NCBI GenBank assembly: GCA_963737545.1
Contig: CAVTTH010000001.1
Span: forward strand, 248,001 to 312,000
Direction: 5' to 3'
Source of the DNA: CAVTTH01 sp963737545
GTDB lineage: Bacteria; Verrucomicrobiota; Verrucomicrobiia; Chthoniobacterales; UBA10450
DNA length: 64,000 nucleotides
Of this stretch, positions 35,284 through 44,475 are shown piece by piece (the first letter of the stretch is position 1; each line of letters opens with the position of its first letter). The notes under the pieces were generated by a model. It saw only the letters and a list, made by a program, of their open reading frames with translations, was not told where the DNA came from and searched no databases. A program made the position numbers and the translations under genes.

Positions 35284-36096
35284 ATGACGAATCGAACCGC
35301 AGCCGCCATGAATCCCACTTATCAACTGCGAGCGTGGGCTCCCGAGATTTCATCTGCCGCGCTTCAGGCTACCGCGTTCGAATCTTTGGAACCGGCCGGT
35401 GCGCGCCTGACGCGGGTGCCCGTCTGGAAGCGAACTCTCGATCTCACGTTGATAACGCTGGCGTGTCCGATTTGGTTGCCGCTCATGCTTCTCATCATGG
35501 CGGCGATCAAGATTTCTTCTCGCGGTCCCATTTTCTATCGACAGGAGCGCGTCGGTTTCCGGGGCCGGCCTTTCATGATCTTCAAATTTCGGAGCATGAA
35601 AGTACATGCGCCGACCGCGTCGCACGAATTGTACGTCGAACAGCTGATGCGCGGCGGAGCACCGATGACGAAACTGGACGCCAGCGACCAGCGGATTATT
35701 CCATGGGGTCGCGCTTTGCGGGCTGCGGGATTGGATGAGCTCCCGCAGATCTTCAATGTCCTGCGCGGCGAAATGAGTCTCGTCGGTCCGCGGCCTTGCA
35801 CGCGAATCGAATTTGAGAAATACGACCAATGGCAGAGGGCAAGGGTAAACGCTCCTCCCGGGCTAACTGGGTACTGGCAGGTCAACGGCAAAAACAGGAC
35901 CACGTTCCAACAAATGATCGAAATGGATCTCTCTTACGCGAGAAATTCTTCACTGGGTCTCGACCTCTGGATCATATTAATAACACCCGCCGCACTCGTT
36001 GCGCAGGTTCTGGAGCCGGCGCGACAGCGCGCCATCAAATCTAACAAATCTAGCGAACCAAACGCAGGCTCACGACTGGCGCTGGTGCACGAGTAA
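35284..36096 (+). CDS. sugar transferase (polyprenyl-phosphate hexose-1-phosphate transferase type)
   Basis: A 270-residue PglC/WcaJ-type phosphosugar transferase, which starts exopolysaccharide or O-antigen units by moving a sugar phosphate to undecaprenyl phosphate. It has a single N-terminal membrane segment (LTLITLACPIWLPLMLLIMAAI), then SSRGPIFYRQERVGFRGRPFMIFKFRSMKV, DELPQIFNVLRGEMSLVGPRP and PPGLTGYWQVNGKNRTTF. There is no N-terminal WcaJ-like sensor domain, so it is the short monotopic form. No other polysaccharide genes are adjacent. Confidence 0.93.
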   Translation: MTNRTAAAMNPTYQLRAWAPEISSAALQATAFESLEPAGARLTRVPVWKRTLDLTLITLACPIWLPLMLLIMAAIKISSRGPIFYRQERVGFRGRPFMIFKFRSMKVHAPTASHELYVEQLMRGGAPMTKLDASDQRIIPWGRALRAAGLDELPQIFNVLRGEMSLVGPRPCTRIEFEKYDQWQRARVNAPPGLTGYWQVNGKNRTTFQQMIEMDLSYARNSSLGLDLWIILITPAALVAQVLEPARQRAIKSNKSSEPNAGSRLALVHE

Positions 36097-36204
36097 AACG
36101 GGGAGCGCGCCGCTTGAAGGAGCCTTCGCGCATTTGGGCCAAACCAATTTCAGGCGTGCGGACTTCGCACCTGGTTCGCCGGTGCCCGCCGTCTTTATCA
36201 GGGG

Positions 36205-36221
36205 ATAGGCGCAGCGCCTAT
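36205..36221. repeat. 17-bp palindrome ATAGGC-N5-GCCTAT, copy 3
   Basis: Arms ATAGGC and GCCTAT around GCAGC, between the sugar transferase and the next response regulator. On the plus strand it is followed by TTTA, too short for a clear terminator. Confidence 0.7.
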
Positions 36222-36319
36222 TTACGGTCGGGCGCGGAGCCAATTACGCGGAGCAGAGCGGAGTGAGCATGATCCCCTCCGCCAAGGCAGACCAACAAAA
36301 CACCGAATACCAAAACACT

Positions 36320-36766
36320 ATGAGCGACCAGACGGCACGCCGCGAGATCGACAGCACTACGCGCCACCAATTCCATCCTGGCGCGCGCATCCTCATTGTC
36401 GATGACGACGAAGCTATCCGCGAACTCGGAGCTGCGATCCTTATCCTCGAAGGGTACCAAGTCGAAGTGGCGAAGAATGGAGCGGAGGCTCTCGAGCGAT
36501 TAACGACCGGACATTTCGATCTCGTTTTCACCGACCGCCAGATGCCAATTCTCGATGGCGAAGGGCTGGTGCTCGCGCTGCGCTCAGCGGGTATCCAGGT
36601 CCCGGTAATAATGATTTCCGGCTCGCTGGCACCATCGCCACTTTACGCCGAGGTGGCGCGGGAAATTTCCGCTGCCCTCTCAAAACCAATCCGCGCCGCG
36701 GAAATGCTCGCCGCAATTTATGCCGCGCTCCCTCCCATTCGATCAAGGCTCAGCGCCGCAGCCTGA
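36320..36766 (+). CDS. single-domain response regulator
   Basis: A receiver-only protein of about 148 residues from the ATG at 36320 (in-frame GTG 36263 and ATG 36269 are alternatives). The acidic pocket and start ARILIVDDDEAIRELGAAIL, phospho-acceptor LVFTDRQMPILDGEG, Thr/Ser position IMISGS and Lys in ALSKPIR are all present. No output domain. It begins a plus-strand signalling cluster with a small membrane protein, a second receiver protein and a histidine kinase. Confidence 0.88.
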   Translation: MSDQTARREIDSTTRHQFHPGARILIVDDDEAIRELGAAILILEGYQVEVAKNGAEALERLTTGHFDLVFTDRQMPILDGEGLVLALRSAGIQVPVIMISGSLAPSPLYAEVAREISAALSKPIRAAEMLAAIYAALPPIRSRLSAAA

Positions 36767-36776
36767 GCGGCTTTCG

Positions 36777-36983
36777 ATGGAAGCTGCTCAGAGACACCGC
36801 TTGGTCGATTTGGTCTGGCTCGCGGCGACTCTCGCCGTTTTAGCGCTGGGTTTCGCGACGGTCGCCTGGGAGTGGCGCAAGGCGCATACCGCAGCGTCGA
36901 TCTCCGGGCTCAATACAACCGGCCAGAACAATGCAGGAGCAAAGCGCCTCAAGTCATATCCACAGAAAAACAAAAATGATTAG
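36777..36983 (+). CDS. small single-pass membrane protein
   Basis: A 68-residue protein from the ATG at 36777: short cytosolic start, one membrane helix (LVDLVWLAATLAVLALGFATVAWEW), then a polar Asn/Lys-rich tail. It lies 10 bases after the first receiver gene and overlaps the start of the next, so it is probably translated in the same operon. No family recognised. The call is weaker than for its neighbours because it is short. Confidence 0.5.
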   Translation: MEAAQRHRLVDLVWLAATLAVLALGFATVAWEWRKAHTAASISGLNTTGQNNAGAKRLKSYPQKNKND

Positions 36984-37422
36984 TATGCACAAACCCACTC
37001 CAGTCGGATTGTCCGATAAACTGCCTTGCAACACCATCCTTGTCGTGGATGACGACGACGCAGTCCGCAAAGGATTGCGCGGAGTTCTGGTTTCGGAAGG
37101 TTATCGAGTCATCGTCGCGCGCCACGGGCAAGAAGCTGTTCGGGTTTTCCGGCGGCACCCATGCGACCTCGCTTTGCTCGACATGAACATGCCTCTGCGC
37201 AACGGCTGGGGCACAATTGCTGATCTGCGCGCGCTAAAACCTCGATTGCCGACAATCATTATCACAGCCCGCCCCGACCAGCGAAACATTGCGCGCGAGG
37301 CCGGGCTCGAGTTGATGGAGAAACCACTCGATCTGCCGCTCCTCTTGCAACGGATCGCCGCGCTCTTGAGCAAACCGCAAGACAGAGCTTCGGCGCATCA
37401 CCCCGCTTCATCTCCGGCATGA
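36976..37422 (+). CDS. single-domain response regulator
   Basis: A receiver-only protein of about 148 residues (ATG 36976 or 36985). NTILVVDDDDAVRKGLRGVL, phospho-acceptor Asp in LALLDMNMPLRNGWG, Thr in IIITARPDQ and Lys in LMEKPLDLP are conserved. The C-terminal Ser/His/Pro-rich tail is short. It is the second stand-alone receiver in the cluster and lies 83 bases before a histidine kinase, its likely phosphate donor. Confidence 0.88.
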   Translation: MISMHKPTPVGLSDKLPCNTILVVDDDDAVRKGLRGVLVSEGYRVIVARHGQEAVRVFRRHPCDLALLDMNMPLRNGWGTIADLRALKPRLPTIIITARPDQRNIAREAGLELMEKPLDLPLLLQRIAALLSKPQDRASAHHPASSPA

Positions 37423-37504
37423 AGCCACCGACTCTCGGGATATTTGCGCGAGCGCGCCACACGCAGGTCGATGAAGGACCGCGGCGAGGCGCTGCGTCCT
37501 CCGA

Positions 37505-38923
37505 ATGACCCCTCTTCTCCGCCGCCGTTTGACGCTATTTTGTGCCTTCCTTGTCGCACTCGTCGCGCTCGTTGCATGGTCCACCATCACCGCATGGAAG
37601 GACCTCACGATTCTGCGTCACCGATTTACAGACGCTCAATTCGAGAGCTTCCGCATCGCGGGCGAACTCCAGTCCAGCGTGCTGAGCCTCGACTCCGGAC
37701 TGCTCGCCTACGAGATCAGCGGCGAGCCAACGGATTGGGACCGCTTTCAAACCGAGAGCCATGCCCTGGATAAATGGATTGACCTCCAGCGCGACGCCCT
37801 CAAGACCGAAGGCGAAAAGCGAGCGCTCGACGAAATCAACGCGGAGTATGACCGCTACCTGGCTGTTGCTCAGAAGATTCACCGCGAGCACACCGACCAG
37901 ACCGAACCGATAAAAGATCGGTTGCGCCAACTCGAAGCAGCCGCTCAGCGGATGCTCATGCTCGGCACCCGGCTGGCCGACGCGCATCGACGTGCCCTGG
38001 GAGATTTCCTCAGGGAAAGTCAGCGGTCGCTGCAAAGATTGGAGGCGATTCTCGGGGCGGGATGTCTCGCCATGCTCGCCGCGGTGACGTGGGGCACACG
38101 GGTTTTGTTCCGCGACACCATTGCGCCCCTCCGGACCCAACTCATCGAGACTCATGCTCTGGCTGAGCGGCGCGAAAAACTGGCATCGCTCGGCGTTCTG
38201 GCGGCCGGAGTGGCGCATGAGATTCGCAACCCGCTGACTGCGCTTAAGACAAGAGTTTTCACTCTGCGCAGGAAACTCGATCCCGACGCGCCCGCATTGG
38301 AGGATGCCACCATCATCGAAGACGAAATCGAACGCCTCGACTGCATCGTGAACGACTTCCTTCTCTTTGCCCGTCCGGGTGATCCGGATCTTTCAGAGTT
38401 CGCTTCCGATGAACTGTTGTGGGAAGTCCGCGGGTTGCTGTCGCCTCAACTGGCGAAAAACGAAATCGAGCTTGTCGTCGAATCAACCGCAGACGAAACG
38501 CCTCTTCGCGCTGATCGGCAGCAACTCAAACAAGTGCTCATCAATCTCGTTCGCAATGCGGCCGAGAGCATCGGGCGAAATGGCCGCGTCACGCTTCGCT
38601 CGCGGCAGCGTCGTTTGACCCTGCGTGCGCGACAACAGCAGGTCGTCGTGCTGGAAGTCGAGGATACTGGAGGCGGCATTCCGACGAAAGTGCGAGGGCG
38701 CCTTTTCGATCCTTTTTTTACCACGAAGGCCGCTGGCACTGGTCTGGGGCTCTCCATCGCCATGCGCATATTGGAGCAACACGGCGGCACACTGCAGTTC
38801 GAGACTGCGCTCGGTCGCGGCACGACCTTCGGCGCTATCCTGCCGCTTCCACCTTCCGACCCGGGAGTGATGCCCAACCGAGAAAGCACCGCCGCGGCGG
38901 CTGTGATGATTCAATCGACGTAG
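37505..38923 (+). CDS. membrane sensor histidine kinase
   Basis: A 472-residue kinase. The N-terminal membrane helix (LTLFCAFLVALVALVAWSTI), a CHASE3-like four-helix periplasmic region (about residues 30-175) and a second helix (LEAILGAGCLAMLAAVTWG) precede a HisKA domain with the phospho-His in LAAGVAHEIRNPLTALKTRV and an ATPase domain with NLVRNAAES, DTGGGIPTKVRGRLFDPFFTTK and GTGLGLSIAMRILEQHGG. No receiver is fused; two receiver proteins are encoded just upstream. It converges on nadE with a 13-base overlap. Confidence 0.94.
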   Translation: MTPLLRRRLTLFCAFLVALVALVAWSTITAWKDLTILRHRFTDAQFESFRIAGELQSSVLSLDSGLLAYEISGEPTDWDRFQTESHALDKWIDLQRDALKTEGEKRALDEINAEYDRYLAVAQKIHREHTDQTEPIKDRLRQLEAAAQRMLMLGTRLADAHRRALGDFLRESQRSLQRLEAILGAGCLAMLAAVTWGTRVLFRDTIAPLRTQLIETHALAERREKLASLGVLAAGVAHEIRNPLTALKTRVFTLRRKLDPDAPALEDATIIEDEIERLDCIVNDFLLFARPGDPDLSEFASDELLWEVRGLLSPQLAKNEIELVVESTADETPLRADRQQLKQVLINLVRNAAESIGRNGRVTLRSRQRRLTLRARQQQVVVLEVEDTGGGIPTKVRGRLFDPFFTTKAAGTGLGLSIAMRILEQHGGTLQFETALGRGTTFGAILPLPPSDPGVMPNRESTAAAAVMIQST

Positions 38924-40539
38924 CGCTGCGCAATCGGCATCCGGCGTCCCAAACCAAAAGCGCGACTTGTCACTTTGAGTCCCGGCGCAGCTTGTGCCCG
39001 TTTGTATTCGTTGAGATCGACGCGGCGCTGGACCCATCGCACCGTCTTCTCGTCGAAGCCGTGCGCGACGATGTCGCGGGCGCTGAGGTTTTCTTCGATA
39101 TAGAGCCGCAGAATTTCATCGAGAATTTCGTACGGTGGCAGCGTGTCCTGATCGACTTGATTTGGTTTCAACTCGGCGCTGGGCGGTTTTTCGATGGTCG
39201 AGCGAGGGATGATCTCGCGTTCTCGATTGATCCAGCGCGCGAGCTGATAGAGCATCGTCTTCGGCACGTCGCTGATCGCCGCCAGACCGCCGGCCATGTC
39301 GCCGTAAATGGTGCAATAGCCAACTGCCAGCTCGCTCTTGTTTCCCGTCGTAAGGAGCAAATGTCCGAACTTGTTTGAGAGCGACATCAGGATCATGCCG
39401 CGCAAACGCGATTGCATGTTTTCCTCCGTCGTGTCTTCCGGCAGGCCGGCGAAAATCTCGCGGAATTGATTCTTGAAGGATTCGAACGCGTGCCCGATCG
39501 GGATTTCGAGACATTTTATTCCGAGATTGCGCGAGAGCGCGAGCGCATCCTCGATGCTCCCGCGCGATGAATACGGGCTCGGCATCGATACGCCCAATAC
39601 GTTACTCGCACCCAAGGCATCGACTGCAATAGCTGCCACCACCGACGAATCGATTCCGCCACTTAATCCGAGGACGGCAGACTTGAAGTTACATTTGGCG
39701 AGATAATCGCGCACGCCTAACGAAAGGGCGGCGAACAAGTCGGCTGAGACATCCTGTTCGTGAAATTCGATCGATGCGAAAGCCTCGCTCTCAATGATCG
39801 CCTCGGCTTCCTCGAAGGCGGGCAACTGCGCGATCAGATCTCCGGCAGAATTGGTCGCGATTGAGTTGCCATCGAAAAGCAGCTCGTCGTTTCCCCCAAC
39901 GGCGTTGCAATAGAAAATCGGACGCGCATAGGCCCGGGCAAGCGAACCGACCATTTCGCGCCGGATCGCCGGCTTGCCCAGAGAAAATGGCGATGCGCTG
40001 AGATTAAGAATCAACTCGGCGCCTTGCTCGACCAAGCTGCGAACCGGTTCCACATCGTATAGCGGGCGGGGCAGATAATGCTCGGTCCAGATATCCTCAC
40101 AGATCGTGACGCCGATTTTCCTGCCGCGACAGGTCAGCGGCTGAACAGCGAGGGCCGGCTCGAAATAACGGTCCTCATCGAAGACGTCGTATGTCGGCAA
40201 GAGCGACTTGTATGTCTTGCGGATCGGCTGCCCTGCTTCCAAAAGCGCCGCAGCGTTGTGAAACGGTTTGCCTCGTCCGCTGTTGTGGTCGACAAAGCCG
40301 ACCAGAAGCGCAGCTTGACCGATACGGGCATGCAGGCGTTCCAGCATTTCGAGGGTCTGCGGAACAAACCGCGATTTGAAGACGAGATCGTGAGGCGGGT
40401 AGCCAGTGATCGCCAGCTCCGGTGTGAGAACAATCTCAGCCCCCGCAGCGGCGAGCCGTTCATACGCAGCGACAATTTTTTCGAAATTGCCCGGCAAATC
40501 GCCGACAGTGGTATTGAGCTGGGCAAAACCGATCTTCAT
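38911..40539 (-). CDS. nadE: glutamine-dependent NAD+ synthetase
   Basis: A 542-residue two-domain enzyme that amidates deamido-NAD to NAD+ using glutamine. The N-terminal nitrilase-like glutaminase (IGFAQLNTTVGDLPGNFEK, ELAITGYPPHDLV, Lys in TYKSLLPTYDVFDEDRYF and Cys in GVTICEDIW) feeds ammonia to the C-terminal synthetase with LGLSGGIDSSVVAAIAVDALG. I start at the ATG at 40537-40539, because MKIGFAQ is the family start; the open frame upstream is not conserved in style. Length is normal. Confidence 0.96.
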   Translation of the reverse strand: MKIGFAQLNTTVGDLPGNFEKIVAAYERLAAAGAEIVLTPELAITGYPPHDLVFKSRFVPQTLEMLERLHARIGQAALLVGFVDHNSGRGKPFHNAAALLEAGQPIRKTYKSLLPTYDVFDEDRYFEPALAVQPLTCRGRKIGVTICEDIWTEHYLPRPLYDVEPVRSLVEQGAELILNLSASPFSLGKPAIRREMVGSLARAYARPIFYCNAVGGNDELLFDGNSIATNSAGDLIAQLPAFEEAEAIIESEAFASIEFHEQDVSADLFAALSLGVRDYLAKCNFKSAVLGLSGGIDSSVVAAIAVDALGASNVLGVSMPSPYSSRGSIEDALALSRNLGIKCLEIPIGHAFESFKNQFREIFAGLPEDTTEENMQSRLRGMILMSLSNKFGHLLLTTGNKSELAVGYCTIYGDMAGGLAAISDVPKTMLYQLARWINREREIIPRSTIEKPPSAELKPNQVDQDTLPPYEILDEILRLYIEENLSARDIVAHGFDEKTVRWVQRRVDLNEYKRAQAAPGLKVTSRAFGLGRRMPIAQRYVD

Positions 40540-40602
40540 GCTGGTCACGCAGGTTATGCGCGCCGCAGCCAGCAGCAATCCCTTTTGCCAACCTTCGGGA
40601 GC

Positions 40603-40743
40603 TTACGGAGCTCTGTGCTTATAACCGGCGTTGAGTGCGTCGTCCGCGCCGGTAACAAAGACTTTCCCCCACTGAACCAGTGACGCCGCCAGGAAGGCCG
40701 CGACTATGCAAATGATGACTTTCTGATAAAATGTGGCCTGCAT
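40603..40743 (-). CDS. small membrane protein downstream of CAAX protease
   Basis: A possible 46-residue protein: MQATFYQKVIICIVAAFLAA then SLVQWGKVFVTGADDALNAGYKHRAP, with one membrane helix. It begins 36 bases after the CAAX-protease-like gene on the same strand. The composition is protein-like, but the length is too short for a firm call. Confidence 0.4.
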   Translation of the reverse strand: MQATFYQKVIICIVAAFLAASLVQWGKVFVTGADDALNAGYKHRAP

Positions 40744-40778
40744 CCGACTCCGAATTGAGCAAACGGAGTGCCACTCGC

Positions 40779-41531
40779 TCACCAGAATCCCCACTGCCGC
40801 GTCTTCATGATCCAGAGGCCAAGGAGCAGATTGGTGAGAGCATGGGCGACAATGCACGAAGTCAGGCTTTTCGTACGATAGACAACACAATTGTAGAGCA
40901 TGCCGGTGATCAGGGCCGCGACGCGATCGGGAGCTGAATGCGAAAAACAAAAGGCGAGACTCACAACCGAAAATGAGAGCCAGGAAAACTTCCCGAGCGG
41001 CACTTCCTCAAAATCCTCTGAGATAAGATAACGCAGCAGAAAACCGCGCCAAAATATTTCCTCCACCAGCGGCACGACAACGACGAGCCGGAGAAATCGA
41101 AAAAAGACTGTGCTCCAATAAGCGACCGGCGCCGCGAAGACATCCGGATCGAAACCGGTAGGGCGAGGTGCGAATCCGAAAAATTGCTGGGGCGAGATCC
41201 AAATAATGAATACGACAATCGCGACGGCGATTGTGAACCAGGGATCTCGCAGCGGCCGAAATTCGTATACCCGCCAAAAGAAGAGAACGAGCGCTCCGCA
41301 CAGAACGGTTTGCGCGGGAAAGCTCCAGTATTCCGGCGAAGCCAGCCAAAACGCCGAACCGAGATATTTTAAACCGCCGCTCAGAGCGAGCAAAAGCAGG
41401 AACGAGAACATCGGCAGCGTGTACGCTGCGAGAGCGCGTTTCGTGTGAAGACTGGCGGGAACGTGAAATTCGGTTTTCAATGTTTTGGCTTCGGCTACCC
41501 TTTTCTCGATGAATTCGAACGATGAGCGCAA
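40779..41531 (-). CDS. CAAX prenyl protease-related protein (CPBP family)
   Basis: A 250-residue intramembrane CPBP/ABI family protein with about seven hydrophobic segments. The catalytic motifs are EEIFWRGFLLRYL (Glu-Glu...Arg), the His in FCFSHSAPDR and the HALTNLLLG block. It resembles the CAAX-protease-related proteins that accompany exosortase/PEP-CTERM systems, but no exosortase is in the window, so a role in protein sorting is only a possibility. Confidence 0.87.
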   Translation of the reverse strand: MRSSFEFIEKRVAEAKTLKTEFHVPASLHTKRALAAYTLPMFSFLLLLALSGGLKYLGSAFWLASPEYWSFPAQTVLCGALVLFFWRVYEFRPLRDPWFTIAVAIVVFIIWISPQQFFGFAPRPTGFDPDVFAAPVAYWSTVFFRFLRLVVVVPLVEEIFWRGFLLRYLISEDFEEVPLGKFSWLSFSVVSLAFCFSHSAPDRVAALITGMLYNCVVYRTKSLTSCIVAHALTNLLLGLWIMKTRQWGFW

Positions 41532-41772
41532 GCCCGAATCGCAAGGGAAGGAAGACGAAGCTCTGATGAAGGCGCTGGAAATCGAGCTCGCTCAGAAACG
41601 TGCCGGTTGGAAAAAGGCGCAATCGCGGCGCAGCTCCCGGCGAAGCGCGGCTTTTCTCTTTCTTTTCGTCGTGATCATGGGGGCCCTCTTTGCACTCTAT
41701 TACGTTATGACGATAATGCCGCGGAAGTCCTCCGAGCCTCCGGCGAGCGCGCCCAGCGCTAGCCCGGGATAG
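41509..41772 (+). CDS. small single-pass membrane protein
   Basis: An 87-residue protein from the ATG at 41509: charged N-terminal part with a short coiled coil (EALMKALEIELAQKRAGWKKA), a basic stretch (RRSSRRS), one membrane helix (AAFLFLFVVIMGALFALYYVMTI) and a Pro/Ser tail. No named family. It is divergent from the CAAX-protease gene and 35 bases before the hybrid kinase. Confidence 0.65.
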   Translation: MNSNDERKPESQGKEDEALMKALEIELAQKRAGWKKAQSRRSSRRSAAFLFLFVVIMGALFALYYVMTIMPRKSSEPPASAPSASPG

Positions 41773-41807
41773 GAGAAATTCGGATCGTCAACGATGGAGT
41801 TCTTCTT

Positions 41808-43352
41808 GTGAAAACAGTCGATTTCCAAAATGCCAACGGCGAAGATGAATCGGCCGCCGGTAGTTTTGCGATGTTGCCCGATGGACAGCTAGCGTCCTGC
41901 AACGCCGTCTTCGCGCGAATCTTTGGCTTCGATTCACCCGATCAGGCTCAAAAGGTGAATTTCACTTCGCTGCTTCAAAATCGGAGAGATGGCGCGGAGT
42001 TGGTTGAGTTATTGCGCAATCGCGGCACGATCGAGCTGCACGAAATCGAAATGCGCAAGTGCGACGGCGAACCACTCTATGTCATCGGACGGTTTACCGG
42101 GCGCTTCGATGATCAAGGGGAATTAGTCGAGCTGTCGGGCTTTGTTCTCAATGACACAAAGCGCAAGCGTTTCGAAGAGCAACTCGTGCAAGCACAGAGA
42201 ATGGAGGGACTCGGGACCCTGGCCGGCGGAATAGCGCACGATTTCAATAACATTCTCGCGATTATTCTTGGCTACACCACGCGGCTGGAAAACTGGCGCG
42301 CGAATCCGGAAGAAATTCCGGGCGCGCTCAAAGTCATCCGCGAAGCGGTCGAGCGCGGGGCCGCACTTGTCCAACAGTTGCTGACCTCGGCGCGCCAGAA
42401 GGAAGCTCTTCTTTCCTCGCTCGACGTAAACAGCGTGGTGAGTGAGCTGGAGAAAATGCTGCGGGCAACGTTTCCAAAAACAATCACCTTCGATCTGCGC
42501 CTGCATCCGAATCTTCCGCTAGTCACGGCCGACCGCAGCCAGATCGATCAGGTTCTCTTGAACCTTTGCGTAAACGCGCGCGACGCGATGCCCGATGGCG
42601 GCATTATGACTTTGGATACGTCGATCACGCCGGGAGAAGAACTTCGCGAATTTTTTACCGGCGCCAACGCGGCGGAATACGCGCGGGTCCGGGTTCGTGA
42701 CACTGGGACTGGAATTGCACCGGAGGTGAAAGCCCACATTTTTGAACCGTTTTTCACAACAAAGGAACGCAGCAAAGGCACGGGACTGGGTCTCTCGGTC
42801 GTCTACGGCGTAGTGAATAATCACCGCGGCTTCGTGCAGGTGGAAAGCGAGCCCGGCGCAGGCGCAACCTTCAGTGTTTACCTGCCAGTGGCACCGGCGC
42901 ACCCGGAGAAAGGCGACGGCCAGGGAGTGCTACCGATCGGCCTGCCCTCCTTCGCCCAGACAATTCTGTTGGTTGAAGATGAAGAAATGCTCCGTGACCT
43001 CGGCATTACCATTCTTGAGGGCGAGGGTTATCACGTCATCGCTGCGAAGGACGGCGTGGAAGCCGTAGAATTGTTCCAGGCGCATCGCGATGAAGTCGGC
43101 CTGGTCGTCTGCGATCTCGGCTTACCCCGCATGGGTGGCCGCGATGCCTTCATGAAAATGAAAGAGAGCAAGCCGGGCGTGCGCGTTATTGTTGCGAGCG
43201 GTTATCTGGAGCCGACGATGCGATCCGAAATTCTCAAGGCCGGCGTTGTCGATACGATTCAAAAGCCGTACGATTTCCGCGAGCTGTTGGAAAAAATCCA
43301 CGGCGTCATGGGCAAGCCTGAAGCTGATGACGATCAGCCACGACTCTTCTGA
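41808..43352 (+). CDS. hybrid PAS histidine kinase/response regulator
   Basis: A 514-residue cytosolic hybrid kinase with no membrane segment. A PAS domain (about residues 20-125, AMLPDGQLASCNAVFARIFGF) is followed by HisKA (LGTLAGGIAHDFNNILAIILGY), an ATPase domain (NLCVNARDAMPDGG, DTGTGIAPEVKAHIFEPFFTTK, GTGLGLSVVYGVV) and a C-terminal receiver (ILLVEDEEMLRDLGITILEGEGY, Asp in LVVCDLGLPRMGG, Lys in TIQKPYD). The start used is GTG 41808. This class resembles NtrB-like and cell-cycle type hybrids; input and output partners are unknown. Confidence 0.93.
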   Translation: MKTVDFQNANGEDESAAGSFAMLPDGQLASCNAVFARIFGFDSPDQAQKVNFTSLLQNRRDGAELVELLRNRGTIELHEIEMRKCDGEPLYVIGRFTGRFDDQGELVELSGFVLNDTKRKRFEEQLVQAQRMEGLGTLAGGIAHDFNNILAIILGYTTRLENWRANPEEIPGALKVIREAVERGAALVQQLLTSARQKEALLSSLDVNSVVSELEKMLRATFPKTITFDLRLHPNLPLVTADRSQIDQVLLNLCVNARDAMPDGGIMTLDTSITPGEELREFFTGANAAEYARVRVRDTGTGIAPEVKAHIFEPFFTTKERSKGTGLGLSVVYGVVNNHRGFVQVESEPGAGATFSVYLPVAPAHPEKGDGQGVLPIGLPSFAQTILLVEDEEMLRDLGITILEGEGYHVIAAKDGVEAVELFQAHRDEVGLVVCDLGLPRMGGRDAFMKMKESKPGVRVIVASGYLEPTMRSEILKAGVVDTIQKPYDFRELLEKIHGVMGKPEADDDQPRLF

Positions 43353-43405
43353 TCGGTCCCGGGATCCGGCGCAGGTCCAACTCGCGTAACTATTGAATCG
43401 CCGCC

Positions 43406-44266
43406 CTACTGAGCGATCGCCGGGATGAATGCCCCGCGCTTCACCAGTCGCTCGCTCGATTTCCTCTGATTCAAGACAAAGGTGTTGTTGTCGCCCAACC
43501 TTGCCCATGGTCCCTGCGGCACGTCTTTGAAATCCACGAACTTCCAATCCGTGACATCGGTATCCTGAAGACCCAAGAAATCGCGCACTGCCGGGGACAC
43601 ATCGAGCCCCGCGCCACGGTTTAAATTTGGTTTTGGTCGTTCATTGCCAAACACGTACTGCCAGTGATCGGTGCGAAACGGCCCGGCATCTTCCCATTGC
43701 GCATAAACTGTTCGACTCCCTTTGCGAATGGCGATCCAGCGATCCTTGCACACCGAAACTCCAGGGCCTTGATAAGCTTCCTGAAACCAGGGCACGACGT
43801 GCGGTGCCTCCGCCCGATGTCCGTTCTTCGCCTTGTCGTTATACGGCAATGCGCAATAAAATGGATTCTGCCGCGGCGTAAACTTGACCGGACTGAAGTC
43901 GTGGCGTCGAGCGCGGTTTGGATCGTCGAATCCACCATAACTTCTTGTCCAGTTCGCATCCCAGGAACTAGACCGATTCGGGACCGGATTATTGCCGCTG
44001 GGCGTCTCGCCAATCCAGAAAACCGTCGTCACGATATCTTTCTTCCAAGGGAAACGCTCACCCGCTTTCGGTGGCCGATCGCCTCTGGGCGGCGGCGCAA
44101 ACACAAACGGATTGAAGCTGAACAAGGCATTGTCGGTCAGCTTGTTCGATTTCTTGCTTACCTTGATGCTTTCGCCAGGCGTCTTAGCCGGGGCCGATTG
44201 CGAGAAAAGCGATGAGACCGACGACAACACGACGGCCACGGTGTGAGTGATAGTTCCTGGTTTCAT
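43406..44266 (-). CDS. secreted protein with RlpA-like ending, unknown function
   Basis: A 286-residue protein from the ATG at 44264-44266 with a signal peptide (MKPGTITHTVAVVLSSVSSLFSQSAPA). The mature part is rich in Trp, Pro and Arg: VTTVFWIGETPSGNNPVPNRSSSWD, NPFYCALPYND and AQWEDAGPFRTDHWQYVFG, then GAGLDVSPAVRDFLGLQDTDVTDWKFVDF. The last part resembles a double-psi beta-barrel as in RlpA (GLDVSPAVRDFL corresponds to the D-L-S block). If so it may act on the cell wall. This is an inference from pattern only. Confidence 0.75.
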   Translation of the reverse strand: MKPGTITHTVAVVLSSVSSLFSQSAPAKTPGESIKVSKKSNKLTDNALFSFNPFVFAPPPRGDRPPKAGERFPWKKDIVTTVFWIGETPSGNNPVPNRSSSWDANWTRSYGGFDDPNRARRHDFSPVKFTPRQNPFYCALPYNDKAKNGHRAEAPHVVPWFQEAYQGPGVSVCKDRWIAIRKGSRTVYAQWEDAGPFRTDHWQYVFGNERPKPNLNRGAGLDVSPAVRDFLGLQDTDVTDWKFVDFKDVPQGPWARLGDNNTFVLNQRKSSERLVKRGAFIPAIAQ

Positions 44267-44475
44267 ATTCAACGGAGGTTGCTCGGCAAGGACCCGCCAA
44301 GACGAGGGTTGTGTAAGGGATTCGACCTTCCGGGCCGAAATGTTTGTGCACAGACGATTTTGGTCAGTGCGGGCGAGCGCCAAGCTGCGCGTGCCTTCTT
44401 TGACTACTATACACGTTTTTTGTTCGAATCAAAACTGGCCTGGCGATAATTTTGTTTGGCTCGCCCCCGGCCTTT

